64,000 nucleotides of DNA from Flavobacterium akiainvivens (GCF_001278115.1 NZ_LIYD01000005.1:1910826-1974825); one strand, 5' to 3'. Shown: positions 34,070 to 43,974, counted from the stretch's first letter. Program-made: numbers and translations. Notes: a model not told the origin generated them from the letters alone.

Positions 34070-35065
34070 TTAATTCATAGGTGCCACTTTAGGCCAGCCG
34101 TTTTCCCATGTAATTTCTTTAATGGTAAGCACCGGCCTGCCTTTTTTGGCAATTTCATAAGCGTGGAATACAAGGTAGTCTTTTCCGTTGAATGTGTAGG
34201 TACTGTTATGGCCCACACCTGCCCAGTTTTTATTGCCCTCTATTACCAGTGTGCCGCCGCCCTGGTTAAGGTCTTTTCCGTTGGCATCAAGAAAAGGCCC
34301 GTGCACGCTCTGGCTGCGGCCTACCACTACTTTATAGGTACTGTTTTCGCCACGGCAGCAGTAATCCCACGACAGGAACAGGTAATAATAGTTGTCTTTC
34401 TTAAAAATAAAAGGCGCCTCAAGTGCGGCATCGCCCGGGTTTGCATCCTCAAGGCTAAAGCTGCGCTCACGGCGTGCTACGGTATACCACTCTTCGGGCT
34501 GATTGGCAATTTTAGTCAGTTCCGGGGTAAGCTTAACCATTTTAAGCCCATCCCAAAACGAACCGAATGTAAGCCACGGCGTACCTTTTTCGTCTATAAC
34601 CAGGTTAGGGTCTATGGCGTTCCAAAGGTCGCGGTTGGGTACAGATTGTACTACAATACCATGGTCTGTCCACTTAAAATCCTTACTGGCAGGGTCGAGC
34701 GTTTTGTTAGTCGCTACACCTATGGCTGATGTATTTTTTGCGAAAGACGACACCGAGTAGTACAAATAATACTGCCCGTTATGAAACGAAACATCGGGCG
34801 CCCAGATGTGGTCTTTAAAATCAGGGGCTACGGTTTTGCCCCATGCAGGAGGGGCATCAAACACCGGTTTTTGCTTTGTCCAGGTTTTCATGTCCTTAGA
34901 CGAAAATACCGATATGCCGTGCCCGGTGCAAAACAGGTAGTAGGTACCGTTTTGCTGTATCATTACTGGGTCGTGCACAATAGTTTCGCCTATGGGCAGC
35001 GCCTCCTGAGAGAGGGCGCTGCCACAAGCTAAAACTAAACTAACCCAAACTAAAATTTTTTTCAT
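34070..35065 (-). CDS. GH43 endo-alpha-1,5-L-arabinanase (short)
   Basis: 331 aa, Sec signal (MKKILVWVSLVLACGSALSQ). Five-bladed propeller with the three GH43 acids in order: base Asp in IVHDPVMIQ, pKa-modulating Asp in NAIDPNLVI, and acid Glu in ALEAPFIFK. Signatures HIWAPDVSFHNGQYYLYYSVSSF and GHNSTYTFNGKDYLVFHAY are typical of endo-arabinanases. Starts 2 nt after the preceding GH43 gene. Confidence 0.93.
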   Translation of the reverse strand: MKKILVWVSLVLACGSALSQEALPIGETIVHDPVMIQQNGTYYLFCTGHGISVFSSKDMKTWTKQKPVFDAPPAWGKTVAPDFKDHIWAPDVSFHNGQYYLYYSVSSFAKNTSAIGVATNKTLDPASKDFKWTDHGIVVQSVPNRDLWNAIDPNLVIDEKGTPWLTFGSFWDGLKMVKLTPELTKIANQPEEWYTVARRERSFSLEDANPGDAALEAPFIFKKDNYYYLFLSWDYCCRGENSTYKVVVGRSQSVHGPFLDANGKDLNQGGGTLVIEGNKNWAGVGHNSTYTFNGKDYLVFHAYEIAKKGRPVLTIKEITWENGWPKVAPMN

Positions 35066-35067
35066 AC

Positions 35068-36033
35068 TTATTTTGTTATGCCTTCGGTTGTCATTACCAC
35101 ACGCTTAAGGGTGCCGTCAGGGTTATAAAACAGCCTGTCTATACAAACCGACCTGCGGAAACTGCCGCCATGGGGCTGTAATGCACCGTTGTGGTAAATA
35201 AAATACCATTTGCCTTTAAACTCAATAATACTCTGGTGGTTGGTATTGCTGTTACCTGCAATTTCATTCAAAATGCCTTTGTACTCCCACGGGCCTTCAA
35301 TGCTTTTGCTCATGGCATAGGCAATCTTCTCCGGAAACTCATAGGCATACGACAGGTAAAACCAGTCGCCTTTTTTATGAATCCACGGTGCTTCGGTAAA
35401 ATGCGGAAGGTCTATAGCGTGTATATCGCCTTCGGTTTCCAGCATATTATCTTTTAGCTTTACATACTTGCACACGGTGTTGCCCCAGTACAGGTATGCC
35501 TGGCCGTTGTCTATAAACACGGTTGGGTCTATATCATCCCAGGTTATGCCGGTTTGGGTGGTCATATCGTTAGTAATAAGCGCATGGCCCAGGGCATCTT
35601 TAAACGGCCCCGTGGGCGAATCGCTAACCGCCACACCTATTGCCTTGCCGGGAATGGTGGCGTGCTCTACCGTTACATACCAGTAAAATTTGCCGTTGCG
35701 CTCTATAACCTGTGCTGCCCATGCATCGCCTTTTGCCCATGCAAAATCAGTCGTTTTAAGCGGAACCGGGTGCTCTTTCCAGGTAACCATATCGGCGCTG
35801 GAATATACCACCCATTCGTTCATCTTATAAAAATGGAAATCGTTTGGCGCCTCATCGTGCCCGCCATACAGGTATACCGAATCTTTATACACCAGGGCGG
35901 CAGGGTCGCCTATATATTTATCTTTTATTATGGGGTTGTTCTCTACACCGCTGTTGTTGTTTACAACCTGTTTTTGGGATGAACAGGCTAACGTTACTAC
36001 AGCGCCAAGCACAACCAATACAACTTTCTTCAT
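35068..36033 (-). CDS. GH43 exo-acting glycosidase, lipoprotein
   Basis: 321 aa. Signal with lipobox TLAC. GH43 acids: YIGDPAALVY (base), DDIDPTVFI (modulator) and HFTEAPWIHK (acid). The loop DAWAAQVIERNGKFYWYVTVEH and C-terminal SNTNHQSIIEFKGKWYFIYHNG match alpha-L-arabinofuranosidase/beta-xylosidase-like GH43 subfamilies, so an exo activity on arabino-oligosaccharides is likely. Precise specificity cannot be assigned. Confidence 0.9.
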   Translation of the reverse strand: MKKVVLVVLGAVVTLACSSQKQVVNNNSGVENNPIIKDKYIGDPAALVYKDSVYLYGGHDEAPNDFHFYKMNEWVVYSSADMVTWKEHPVPLKTTDFAWAKGDAWAAQVIERNGKFYWYVTVEHATIPGKAIGVAVSDSPTGPFKDALGHALITNDMTTQTGITWDDIDPTVFIDNGQAYLYWGNTVCKYVKLKDNMLETEGDIHAIDLPHFTEAPWIHKKGDWFYLSYAYEFPEKIAYAMSKSIEGPWEYKGILNEIAGNSNTNHQSIIEFKGKWYFIYHNGALQPHGGSFRRSVCIDRLFYNPDGTLKRVVMTTEGITK

Positions 36034-36049
36034 GGTTTAATTTTGGGAA

Positions 36050-37675
36050 TTAATACATTTTTTTACCCCAGATGGGCTTGCCATCTGCAGTGAGGCCCGA
36101 TATGGCCAGGGTTACCTTGCGCGGAGACGACTCCCAGTCCCACGAATCAAATACCTTGCACTTAGAGCCGTTTATAAGCACCTCTTTATTGGTATCATCA
36201 TAGCTCCAGCTGCCGGTCATGCCGCCACCCACGGTGCCGTTTGCATTAAGGCTTACCATAACCGATGTTTGCATGGTTTGGTACTGGTAGTTCATGGTTA
36301 TAATTTCGTAAGTACCGGCAATGGTTGCCATGGTAAATTCGGTAGCTGGCACACCCGCATAACGCTCCGGCGATACAACGGGCCAGCCATCTGTAGTCCA
36401 CTGCATTTCGCGCACGTGGCCCATCATTACGGCATTAGAGGCGTTTATGCCCGGCACGTTTGCCGGTAGCCTGCCCTGCGATGCAAAGTACCATTTACCG
36501 TTGGCATCATCCTGAAACACCGCGCAGTGCGATATACCCACCCAGCCGGTGTGGTTGTTAAACTTATACGGATGCGTTAGCATAGGCCAGCATTGTGCAC
36601 CCTGGGTAATATCCTGCCCGTTCATGCCCACATAAGGGCCCTCTATGTTTGTTGACCTTGCCACACGGGTATTATAGGCAATGGATAATTCATCATAAGC
36701 AAAAAACAGGTAGTAGTACTGCGTTTGCGGGTTGTAGATAATCTCTGCCCCCTCAAGCGCCTGCCACCTTTCGGTGTTTACATTGCCACGGCCTGCTATG
36801 CGTATTCCGTAATCGTCTATAGTATTAAGCTGGGTAGGCTTGCCCGTTGCAGGGTCTACCTGCACGGCAGCAATACCGGTATGCCACGAACCGTAAATAA
36901 GCCAGTGCTGGCCGTTTTCGGCTACAATGTAGCTGGGGTCTATGGCGTTAAATTTATAGTAGCCATTCCAGTCGTTAGGGCCATCTCGGTGGTAATCTAC
37001 CACGCCATCGGGTTCAGAGGTTATAACCATACCTTTGTCTACCCATTGGTTAGAAGCCAGGCTGGTGCTTTCCATCATGCCTATGTAAGGCCTTTCGCCC
37101 CAAGAGGCGGCAGGGTCTGTACCGGTAATAAGCTCATCTACCACAATGCTGTAGTACATCCTGAACACATTGCCCACCTTGCGGATGCACGGCGCCCAGT
37201 AGCCATACTTAGGGTTATCTATAGGCGGAAGGCCCATTTGTGCCCTGTGGGCATTCATGGTGGTTTTTACCCATGCAGGTGCCTCATCCATAGTAGAACC
37301 TATATACTCCCAGTTTATAAGGTCTAAAGAACGCCTTGCATGAAAATGCCCGTGGCCTGCATGTGCATTGCCGTAAGAAGCATCGGTCTGGTACATATAA
37401 AAATAGGCGCCGTCTTTAACCACGGTAGGGTCGTGCACGTTAGCCAGGTTCCACTGGCTGCGGTTTTCCCAGCCGGCTATGGGCGTATAGTTATCGGCAT
37501 AGGTAGGCCCATTAAACACCGGGCCTACGGGTGGGTTATCATCATTATCGGTGCCTCCGGTGGTAGGCTCGTTTTCGTCTTTAGAGCAGCCGGTGGCCAC
37601 AAGCCCCGCTACCGCAAGGGCAACAAACAGTCTGGTGCCGTTTGCAAACAGCTGCATTGCTTTATTCTTTTTCAT
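36050..37675 (-). CDS. GH43 endo-arabinanase with C-terminal lipocalin-like domain, lipoprotein
   Basis: 541 aa. The lipoprotein signal (VATGCSK) is followed by an acidic, Thr/Gly/Asp-rich linker, which is typical of surface-exposed lipoproteins. The catalytic propeller has ANVHDPTVVKD (base), NAIDPSYIV (modulator) and LEGAEIIYN (acid), with HTGWVGISHCAVF. Residues about 445-541 (FTMATIAGTYEIITMNY...GSWSYDD) form the small beta domain seen at the C-terminus of extracellular arabinanases. Likely the surface enzyme that makes the first cuts in arabinan. Confidence 0.92.
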   Translation of the reverse strand: MKKNKAMQLFANGTRLFVALAVAGLVATGCSKDENEPTTGGTDNDDNPPVGPVFNGPTYADNYTPIAGWENRSQWNLANVHDPTVVKDGAYFYMYQTDASYGNAHAGHGHFHARRSLDLINWEYIGSTMDEAPAWVKTTMNAHRAQMGLPPIDNPKYGYWAPCIRKVGNVFRMYYSIVVDELITGTDPAASWGERPYIGMMESTSLASNQWVDKGMVITSEPDGVVDYHRDGPNDWNGYYKFNAIDPSYIVAENGQHWLIYGSWHTGIAAVQVDPATGKPTQLNTIDDYGIRIAGRGNVNTERWQALEGAEIIYNPQTQYYYLFFAYDELSIAYNTRVARSTNIEGPYVGMNGQDITQGAQCWPMLTHPYKFNNHTGWVGISHCAVFQDDANGKWYFASQGRLPANVPGINASNAVMMGHVREMQWTTDGWPVVSPERYAGVPATEFTMATIAGTYEIITMNYQYQTMQTSVMVSLNANGTVGGGMTGSWSYDDTNKEVLINGSKCKVFDSWDWESSPRKVTLAISGLTADGKPIWGKKMY

Positions 37676-37692
37676 AAGCCTGTTGTTGTTAA

Positions 37693-39243
37693 TTATTTGG
37701 CCTCAAGCACCACTACAGAGAATGGCGGAAGCGTTACCGTAAGCACACCGTTTTTAACCTTAAAGTCTTTAAATGCTTTAGGCGTAATGGCGTTAGGGTT
37801 TTCGAATGAGTTATAGTCCTGTAGCTTGCCCGATGAAAGTATCTGGGCGGTAAAGTCTTTTAGCTTAAGGGCGTTAAGGTCTATTTCTACGGTTTCTTTA
37901 TCTTTTGCGTGGATGTTAACCAAAGAGATGTGCGTTTTGCCATCTTTTACAGAGGCTGATGCCGAAACCGCCGGAAGCGTTTCGCTACCTACCTTATAAT
38001 CAGGTGTGGCAAGCTCGATTGGGATAAGCTTTGCATCCTGGTGCACCTTGTACATTTTCATTACATGGTAGGTAGGCGTTAGCAGCATTTTGTCTCCCTT
38101 GGTAAGGATTACCGCCTGAAGCACGTTTACCGTTTGGGCAAGGTTTGCCATGCGCACGCGGCTGCTGTGGTTGTTAAAAATGTTTAGCGTAGTACCGGCA
38201 ATCATGGCATCGCGCATGGTGTTTTGCTGGTACAGGAAGCCCGGGTTTGTGCCTTCTTCCACGTCATACCAGCCGCCCCATTCGTCTACCACAAGGGCTA
38301 CTTTGCCTTTAGGGTCATACTTATCCATTATTTCGGTGTGCTTTGTAACCAGCTCTTCCATTTTAAGGGCGGTTTGCATGGTGGTAAAATACTGTTGCTC
38401 GTCAAACTTTGTAGATGAGCCTTTCTTTTCCCAGGTTACAAACGAGTATGAGTGTAGTGCCACACCATCCAGCAGGTTTTTAGGGATTTCGCGCATAAGC
38501 ACTTCTGTCCAGTGGTAATCGGCCACGTTAGCGCCCGATGCAATGCGGAACAAACTACCTGTGTTGCTCCAGTCTGTCATAAAGGTAGAATACTGGCGGT
38601 ACAGGTTTGCATAATGCTCGGCCGTCATGTTGCCACCACAGCCCCAGGCCTCGTTGCCCACACCCCAAAACTTAACACCCCATGGAGTATCGCGGTTGTT
38701 TTGCTTGCGCAGGTCGCTCATTGGGCTTTTGCCGCCATGGTTTACATACTGAATCCACTCTGTAAATTCCTGAACGGTGCCGCTGCCCACGTTAGCCGCC
38801 AGGTAAGGCTCTGTATCCAGCACCTCGCACAGGTCAAGAAAATCGTGTGTACCAAAGCTGTTGTCTTCGGTAACGCCCCCCCACCACTGGTTTACTATGG
38901 TAGGCCTTTTTTCTTTTGGCCCAATGCCGTCTTTCCAGTGATAGGTATCGGCAAAGCAGCCGCCCGGCCAGCGCAGGTTGGGTATTCCCAGTTCTTTTAG
39001 CGCGGCAATAATATCATTCCTTACACCTTTTGTATTAGGAATGGCACTACCCTCGCCCACATAAAAACCATCGTAAATACAACGGCCCAGGTGTTCAGAA
39101 AAATGCCCGTAAATGTGCTTGTTAATGGTAGGCGCATCGGCCGAAGGGTTAACCTTAATGGTTGCCTTTTGTTGTGCCGTAGCCGGCAGTAAGCTGCCTG
39201 CGGCAAGGAGTAAAACAGTTGTGTAGTGCTTGATTTGGCTCAT
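37693..39243 (-). CDS. GH51 alpha-L-arabinofuranosidase (AbfA-like)
   Basis: 516 aa. Sec signal (MSQIKHYTTVLLLAAGSLLPATAQQ). Motifs: INKHIYGHFSEHLGRCIYDGFYVGE, NLRWPGGCFADTYHW, acid/base Glu in GVGNEAWGCGG (about 197), nucleophile Glu in LVVDEWGGWYDVE (about 320), and a beta-sandwich C-terminus. The compact form is the classical GH51 enzyme that releases terminal alpha-L-arabinofuranose. It is 78 nt after susD, behind a strong hairpin. Confidence 0.95.
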   Translation of the reverse strand: MSQIKHYTTVLLLAAGSLLPATAQQKATIKVNPSADAPTINKHIYGHFSEHLGRCIYDGFYVGEGSAIPNTKGVRNDIIAALKELGIPNLRWPGGCFADTYHWKDGIGPKEKRPTIVNQWWGGVTEDNSFGTHDFLDLCEVLDTEPYLAANVGSGTVQEFTEWIQYVNHGGKSPMSDLRKQNNRDTPWGVKFWGVGNEAWGCGGNMTAEHYANLYRQYSTFMTDWSNTGSLFRIASGANVADYHWTEVLMREIPKNLLDGVALHSYSFVTWEKKGSSTKFDEQQYFTTMQTALKMEELVTKHTEIMDKYDPKGKVALVVDEWGGWYDVEEGTNPGFLYQQNTMRDAMIAGTTLNIFNNHSSRVRMANLAQTVNVLQAVILTKGDKMLLTPTYHVMKMYKVHQDAKLIPIELATPDYKVGSETLPAVSASASVKDGKTHISLVNIHAKDKETVEIDLNALKLKDFTAQILSSGKLQDYNSFENPNAITPKAFKDFKVKNGVLTVTLPPFSVVVLEAK

Positions 39244-39257
39244 AGTGTATTAAAATT

Positions 39258-39304
39258 TTAATATCACGCAGCAGGTAAAAAGTGTACCTACTGCATGATA
39301 TTAA
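39258..39304 (-). promoter_or_regulatory. long hairpin between susD and the hydrolase genes
   Basis: Minus-strand RNA folds into a 20-bp stem (39285-39304 with 39258-39277; two G-U pairs, 7-nt loop). It is followed by an AU-rich, weak U-tract. It probably protects the susCD transcript 3' end or partly terminates, setting susCD expression above that of the hydrolases. Confidence 0.65.
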
Positions 39305-39321
39305 GTTGTTATAAATAAATT

Positions 39322-40881
39322 TTAGTAACCGGGGTTTTGCTCTGTGCCCGGGTTAGTATCTCTTTCCAGCTGCGGTATTGGGAAGTATTCCCTGCCGGCC
39401 AGGTACGTATTAAATTCAGGGTCCCTGCTTTTTAGCCATGCCAGCTTAACCGGGTCCTGAAGCCAGCCCCAACGGCGGATGTCATCAAAACGGTGGCCTT
39501 CCATAGCAAACTCAAGCAGCCTTTCGTGGGCAATCTGGTCGCGCATTTGTGCCTGTGTCATGCCCGGCATTGTTGTGGCCAGGTTAGGCAGGTTTACCCT
39601 GTCTCGCACCATTTGAATATAGGTATAAGCGCCTGCTGTGTTTCCGGTTTCGTTAAGGCACTCGGCATACATAAGCAATACATCTGCATAGCGCAGTATA
39701 CGCTCGTTTATACCGCTCCTCCAGTCCATTTCGTTTGCAAAATCGCCATCAGAGTTTTGATATTTGCGGCAAAACAGGTCGTTAAGGTCGGCCGGGCTGC
39801 TTGCATAATGTGTGGCAAAGCTAACGCCATACAGCATCATGCCCGGTTTGTTGTAAAACATAGTGGCATCAAGCCTTGGGTCTTCATCACCGGTTTCGGT
39901 TTGCTCCAGATGAAAATCATCATAAAGTGCCCATGTAGGCTGTGCATCGGTCCAGCCAAAGCTGCGCGGTGCATAAGTAATGGCACGGGCGCTGGTTTTG
40001 CCCCAGTCAGAAGCAGGTATACCACCCCAGCCAAGGGCTACGCCGCCGGCCTCGCGTGCAAACTGTATTTCAAAAACCGACTCAGAGTTGTTTTCATTAG
40101 CGGTTGTAAAGTTATCGCGGTAGTTAGGCACCAGGCTGTAAACGCCAAGGTTCATAACACTTTCAAATGTAGCTTTTGCACCGGTAAAGTCGTTTGTAAA
40201 CAGCTGTGCTTTACCAAGAAATGCAAGTGCTGCACCTTTAGTGGCACGGCCCGGCTGGTTAGCATCAATGCCGGTAAGGCCATTATATGATACCGGAAGC
40301 ATATCTGCCGCCATCTGGAAATCTGCCTTTACCTGGGCCCAGCCTTCTTCCTGTGTTTTTTGCGGGTGCTTAAGCTCATCTATAGTTAGCGGTATAGGCA
40401 CGTTTTTAAACAGGTTAACAGCATGGAAAAGGTACAGCCCCCTAAGAAAATAAGCCTGGCCCAGCACACGCTGCTTAAGCGCCTCATCCATTTCTATATT
40501 TGGCACTTTTGCAAGCACCTGGTTAGCACGGTAAATGCCCTGGTAATACATTTCATAAGCCCAGCCGTATATGGCCGCATCAGACACGCTGCTGTTAAAC
40601 CTGCCCACGTTTGCCATATTGGCCCACGGGCTGTTGCTGCGCATATCTTCACCCCTAAGGTCAAGCAAAAGCGGTGTGCTCCTCATATAAGTGCCATCGG
40701 CAATAAGGGCGCTGTAGGCCGCATTAACACCGGCTACGGCATCTTCATCTGTTTTCCAGAACGCCAGTTCGCTGTCAAGGTTAGGGTCAAGCTGCAAAAG
40801 GTCTTCATCAGTCACACAGCCTGTCATTACAACAGAAAGTGCCGATAGTAGTAAAAACTTTTTTATATATACTGTTTTCAT
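39322..40881 (-). CDS. susD: SusD/RagB-family surface glycan-binding lipoprotein
   Basis: 519 aa. The lipobox is VVMTGC. SusD features: LDLDPNLDSELAFWKTDEDAVAGVNAAYSAL-like start, helical TPR layout, YFLRGLYLFHAVNLFKNVPI, RATKGAALAFLGKAQLF, ILRYADVLLMYAECLNETG and the C-terminal ERLLEFAMEGHRFDDIRRWG. It caps the SusC pore and binds arabino-oligosaccharides at the cell surface. The ligand is inferred from the neighbouring GH43/GH51 genes. 18 nt after susC. Confidence 0.96.
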   Translation of the reverse strand: MKTVYIKKFLLLSALSVVMTGCVTDEDLLQLDPNLDSELAFWKTDEDAVAGVNAAYSALIADGTYMRSTPLLLDLRGEDMRSNSPWANMANVGRFNSSVSDAAIYGWAYEMYYQGIYRANQVLAKVPNIEMDEALKQRVLGQAYFLRGLYLFHAVNLFKNVPIPLTIDELKHPQKTQEEGWAQVKADFQMAADMLPVSYNGLTGIDANQPGRATKGAALAFLGKAQLFTNDFTGAKATFESVMNLGVYSLVPNYRDNFTTANENNSESVFEIQFAREAGGVALGWGGIPASDWGKTSARAITYAPRSFGWTDAQPTWALYDDFHLEQTETGDEDPRLDATMFYNKPGMMLYGVSFATHYASSPADLNDLFCRKYQNSDGDFANEMDWRSGINERILRYADVLLMYAECLNETGNTAGAYTYIQMVRDRVNLPNLATTMPGMTQAQMRDQIAHERLLEFAMEGHRFDDIRRWGWLQDPVKLAWLKSRDPEFNTYLAGREYFPIPQLERDTNPGTEQNPGY

Positions 40882-40899
40882 TTTCTTTTCAATTAATTT

Positions 40900-43800
40900 T
40901 TAGAAACTTGCTTCAATACCAAATATAAAGGTGCGCGGGTTAGGGAAAGAGCCTGATTCAAAGCCCCTTGAAAGTAAGCCGTCGTTCATAAAATCAGGGT
41001 CGTAACCTGTAAAATCAGTAATTACAAATATGTTTTGGCCAGAGGTGTAAAGCCTTACCTTATCAAACACTTTGTTGTCCTTAAGCGGAAGCGTGTAGCC
41101 CAGCTGTATGTTTTGCAGCCTTAAATAACCGGCATCCTGCACAAAGCGGCTTGACGGCCTTGCATTGGCATTGCGCTCTAATACATCAGGGCGCGGCACA
41201 TTAGTATTGGTGTTTTCCGGTGTCCAGTAGTTAAGCATATCTGTACTGTGGTTTAACAGGCCGCCTATCATAAGGCCGTTGTAAGTACCGTTGTATGCCT
41301 TGTTGCCACCCTGGCCCACAAATGCAAATGAGAAATCGAAGTTTTTGTATTCTGCATTAAAGTTAAGGCCGTAGCTGTATTTAGGTATTGTAGTGCCCTG
41401 GTAGGTACGGTCTTCATCTGTAATAAGGCCATCGCCGTTAACATCGCGGAATTTAACGTCGCCCGGCTGTGCATTAGGCTGGAAGGCGTGTGCATCTATC
41501 TCGGCCTGGTTCTGGAAAATACCTTCGGCTTCATATACAAATATTTCGCCTGTTGAACGGCCTACGGCTGTTTTAGAGTTGATACCGAAAAGCGGGTCGT
41601 TTTCGTCACCCAGCCTTAGTACCTCGTTTTTAATAGTACCCAGGTTAGCATTTACACCCCACTTAAATTCGTGGTCATAATTGCTGTAGCCCAGTGTAAA
41701 TTCTAAACCTGTGTTGCGGATATCGCCGGCATTTGTCCTGATACTTGCAGGGAATGCACCGGTAGAGAATGGCAGCGGCACAGCAAGCAGCAGGCCTGTA
41801 GATTTTTTAACGTAGTATTCTGCAGAGAACTGTAGTTTGTTGTCAAACATACCGGTTTCTATAGCAATGTTGCTTGTTTGGGTTTCTTCCCAGCTTATAG
41901 ACGAGTCAAACGCGCTGATAACCGAAGTACCCGGGGCAAGCGAAGTGCCAAATACATAGCTGGTAAAAGGGTTAACCGTAGGTGCATAAGCATATACACC
42001 AATGGTGTTGTTACCCAATAAACCATAACCGCCACGCACTTTAAGGGTATTCCACCACTCCGGCAGCTTAAGGTCGTTTTGTGCTTTCCATGCTCCTGAA
42101 ACCGAGTAGTAGTTACCGGTGTTGTTGTTTTCAGGGAAAAGCGAGCTCTTATCCTGGCGGAAGTTTGCCGTAAGTATATAGGTATCATCAAAAGTATATA
42201 CAAGACGGCCCAGTAATGATTTACGCCTGATTTCGCTTTGGTACTCACCACCCGAAATAGCATCGGCATAGTTAAGCTGGCTGTTTTCGCCCGGAGTGTA
42301 GCCCACACCACGGCTCCAGTGGTTGTGGTATGATTCGCTTTCCATAACGTGGCCTGCCATTAAAGATATGTTGTGCTTGCCCAGTGTTACATCATAGTTT
42401 AAAAGGTTATCTACTATGGTGCGCACGTTTTTATCGTTATTGATGCTAAGTGCCGATTCGGCATTTTCTGTAATGTAGTACCATCCAAGGTCGCTTGGCG
42501 GGGTAAAGAACCTGTTGAAACCGTTAAACTGGTCGGCACTGGCCCTTAGGGTATACCTAAGCCCTTTTATAATTTCAAATTCGCCCCAAATGTTACCCAC
42601 AAACCTGTTCCTGTCGGTATTGTTATTTATAAGGTTGTTAAAACCAATAACGTTAAGGGTAATGGCCCTTTGGGTAAGGTTATCGGCACCGCCGTAGCCC
42701 CCCAGCCTGTTAGGGTCGTACACCGGCATGGTAGGTATGGCCTGTAGCAGCGCCATCATGGCACTCTCGCCGTTGTATGAGTTAAAGTTTTCTTTGTCGC
42801 TGCTGGTGTAGCTTATTTTACCGCCATATTTAAACCTGCCCTTTTGGCCTGTTACGTTAAGGTTTGTAGAGTAACGCTCATAAGCCTGCGGCACTTTAAG
42901 GTAGCTGGTATTTTTAAAATAATCTACGTTAAAGTTGTAGCTAAGCGCCTCGCTGCCTGCTGTAAAGCTAAGCGAGTGGTTTTCTATGCGCCCTGTACGG
43001 AACGCCTCGTCCTGCCAGTTTGTATCTACATTATTAATGTAAGACGGGCTGTTAGGGTCGTTACCCGGCAGTATGGCCTGGCCAGAGTTTAGGTAGGCAG
43101 CATTTGTAATATCCTGGTACTGCTCGCGGTTGGTAACGTCTATTTTACGGCCCACATTCTGGAAACCGGTTAGCGAGCGGAAGTTAATGCTTACTTTACC
43201 TGCCTTACCTTTTTTAGTGGTAATAATAACCACACCGTTAGCACCACGCACACCATATATAGCTGCCGCAGATGCATCTTTAAGCACCTGTATGCTTTCT
43301 ATATCGCCGGGTGCAAAGTCATACGGATTGTCTACCAGTATGTTATCTACCACAAACAACGGGTTATTGTTTGAAAACGAAGACATACCGCGTATTTTGA
43401 TGTTTACAAAACCGCCCGGTTCGCCGCTGCTTTGTACGGTTACACCCGCAGCCTGGCCCTGTAGCATTTTAGCCACATCATAAGTTACGGTCTTTTTAGC
43501 GTCTGCCACGTTTACCACGGCTACCGCACCGGTAAGGTCAGACTTCTTTTGTGTACCATAACCTACCACCACAAGCTCATCCATGGTTGTAGCATCTTGT
43601 GAAAGGGAGATATTAATTGTGGTCTGGTTGCCTACCACAACTTCCTGTTCGGCATACCCCATGTAAGAAAACACCAGTACATCGGTAGTTTTTACTTCAA
43701 TAGAGTAGTTGCCGTCAATATCGGTATTAACCACTTTGGTTGTACCTTTAACTAAAACGTTTGCGAGAGCAAGCCCGGAACCGTCTTCGGCGGCCGTTAC

Positions 43801-43935
43801 CTGCCCACTAACTGTAACGTTCTGGGCCTGTAGTGCTACAGCCGCCAACAAAAAAACCGCGCACAGTGCCACCTTCAGTTTAGAAAGTTGCCCTGTGGCA
43901 GCCATACTTAAATTAGTAATTCTAATCATAAACAT
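40900..43935 (-). CDS. susC: SusC/RagA-family TonB-linked outer-membrane transporter
   Basis: 1011 aa. A signal peptide is followed by a carboxypeptidase-like beta-sandwich (VSGQVTAAEDGSGLALANVLVKGT), TonB box region (MDELVVVGYGTQKKSDLTGAV, the SusC signature), plug (LQGQAAGVTV, IRGMSSF, DIESIQVLKDASAAAIYGVRGANGVVIITTKKG) and the C-terminal barrel ending in Phe. It imports oligosaccharides delivered by SusD. The start could be 43935 or an internal Met at 43929; the first is used here. First gene of the arabinan operon. Confidence 0.97.
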   Translation of the reverse strand: MFMIRITNLSMAATGQLSKLKVALCAVFLLAAVALQAQNVTVSGQVTAAEDGSGLALANVLVKGTTKVVNTDIDGNYSIEVKTTDVLVFSYMGYAEQEVVVGNQTTINISLSQDATTMDELVVVGYGTQKKSDLTGAVAVVNVADAKKTVTYDVAKMLQGQAAGVTVQSSGEPGGFVNIKIRGMSSFSNNNPLFVVDNILVDNPYDFAPGDIESIQVLKDASAAAIYGVRGANGVVIITTKKGKAGKVSINFRSLTGFQNVGRKIDVTNREQYQDITNAAYLNSGQAILPGNDPNSPSYINNVDTNWQDEAFRTGRIENHSLSFTAGSEALSYNFNVDYFKNTSYLKVPQAYERYSTNLNVTGQKGRFKYGGKISYTSSDKENFNSYNGESAMMALLQAIPTMPVYDPNRLGGYGGADNLTQRAITLNVIGFNNLINNNTDRNRFVGNIWGEFEIIKGLRYTLRASADQFNGFNRFFTPPSDLGWYYITENAESALSINNDKNVRTIVDNLLNYDVTLGKHNISLMAGHVMESESYHNHWSRGVGYTPGENSQLNYADAISGGEYQSEIRRKSLLGRLVYTFDDTYILTANFRQDKSSLFPENNNTGNYYSVSGAWKAQNDLKLPEWWNTLKVRGGYGLLGNNTIGVYAYAPTVNPFTSYVFGTSLAPGTSVISAFDSSISWEETQTSNIAIETGMFDNKLQFSAEYYVKKSTGLLLAVPLPFSTGAFPASIRTNAGDIRNTGLEFTLGYSNYDHEFKWGVNANLGTIKNEVLRLGDENDPLFGINSKTAVGRSTGEIFVYEAEGIFQNQAEIDAHAFQPNAQPGDVKFRDVNGDGLITDEDRTYQGTTIPKYSYGLNFNAEYKNFDFSFAFVGQGGNKAYNGTYNGLMIGGLLNHSTDMLNYWTPENTNTNVPRPDVLERNANARPSSRFVQDAGYLRLQNIQLGYTLPLKDNKVFDKVRLYTSGQNIFVITDFTGYDPDFMNDGLLSRGFESGSFPNPRTFIFGIEASF

Positions 43936-43954
43936 GAAATTTGGTTTGTTTTAT

Positions 43955-43973
43955 AAATGTATTTTTTACACTT
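43955..43973. promoter_or_regulatory. candidate AraR operator at susC
   Basis: AAATGTATTTTTTACACTT: TGT / ACA arms 7 nt apart, spanning the predicted susC transcription start just below the -7 box, as expected for a repressor. Confidence 0.5.
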
Positions 43974-43974
43974 C

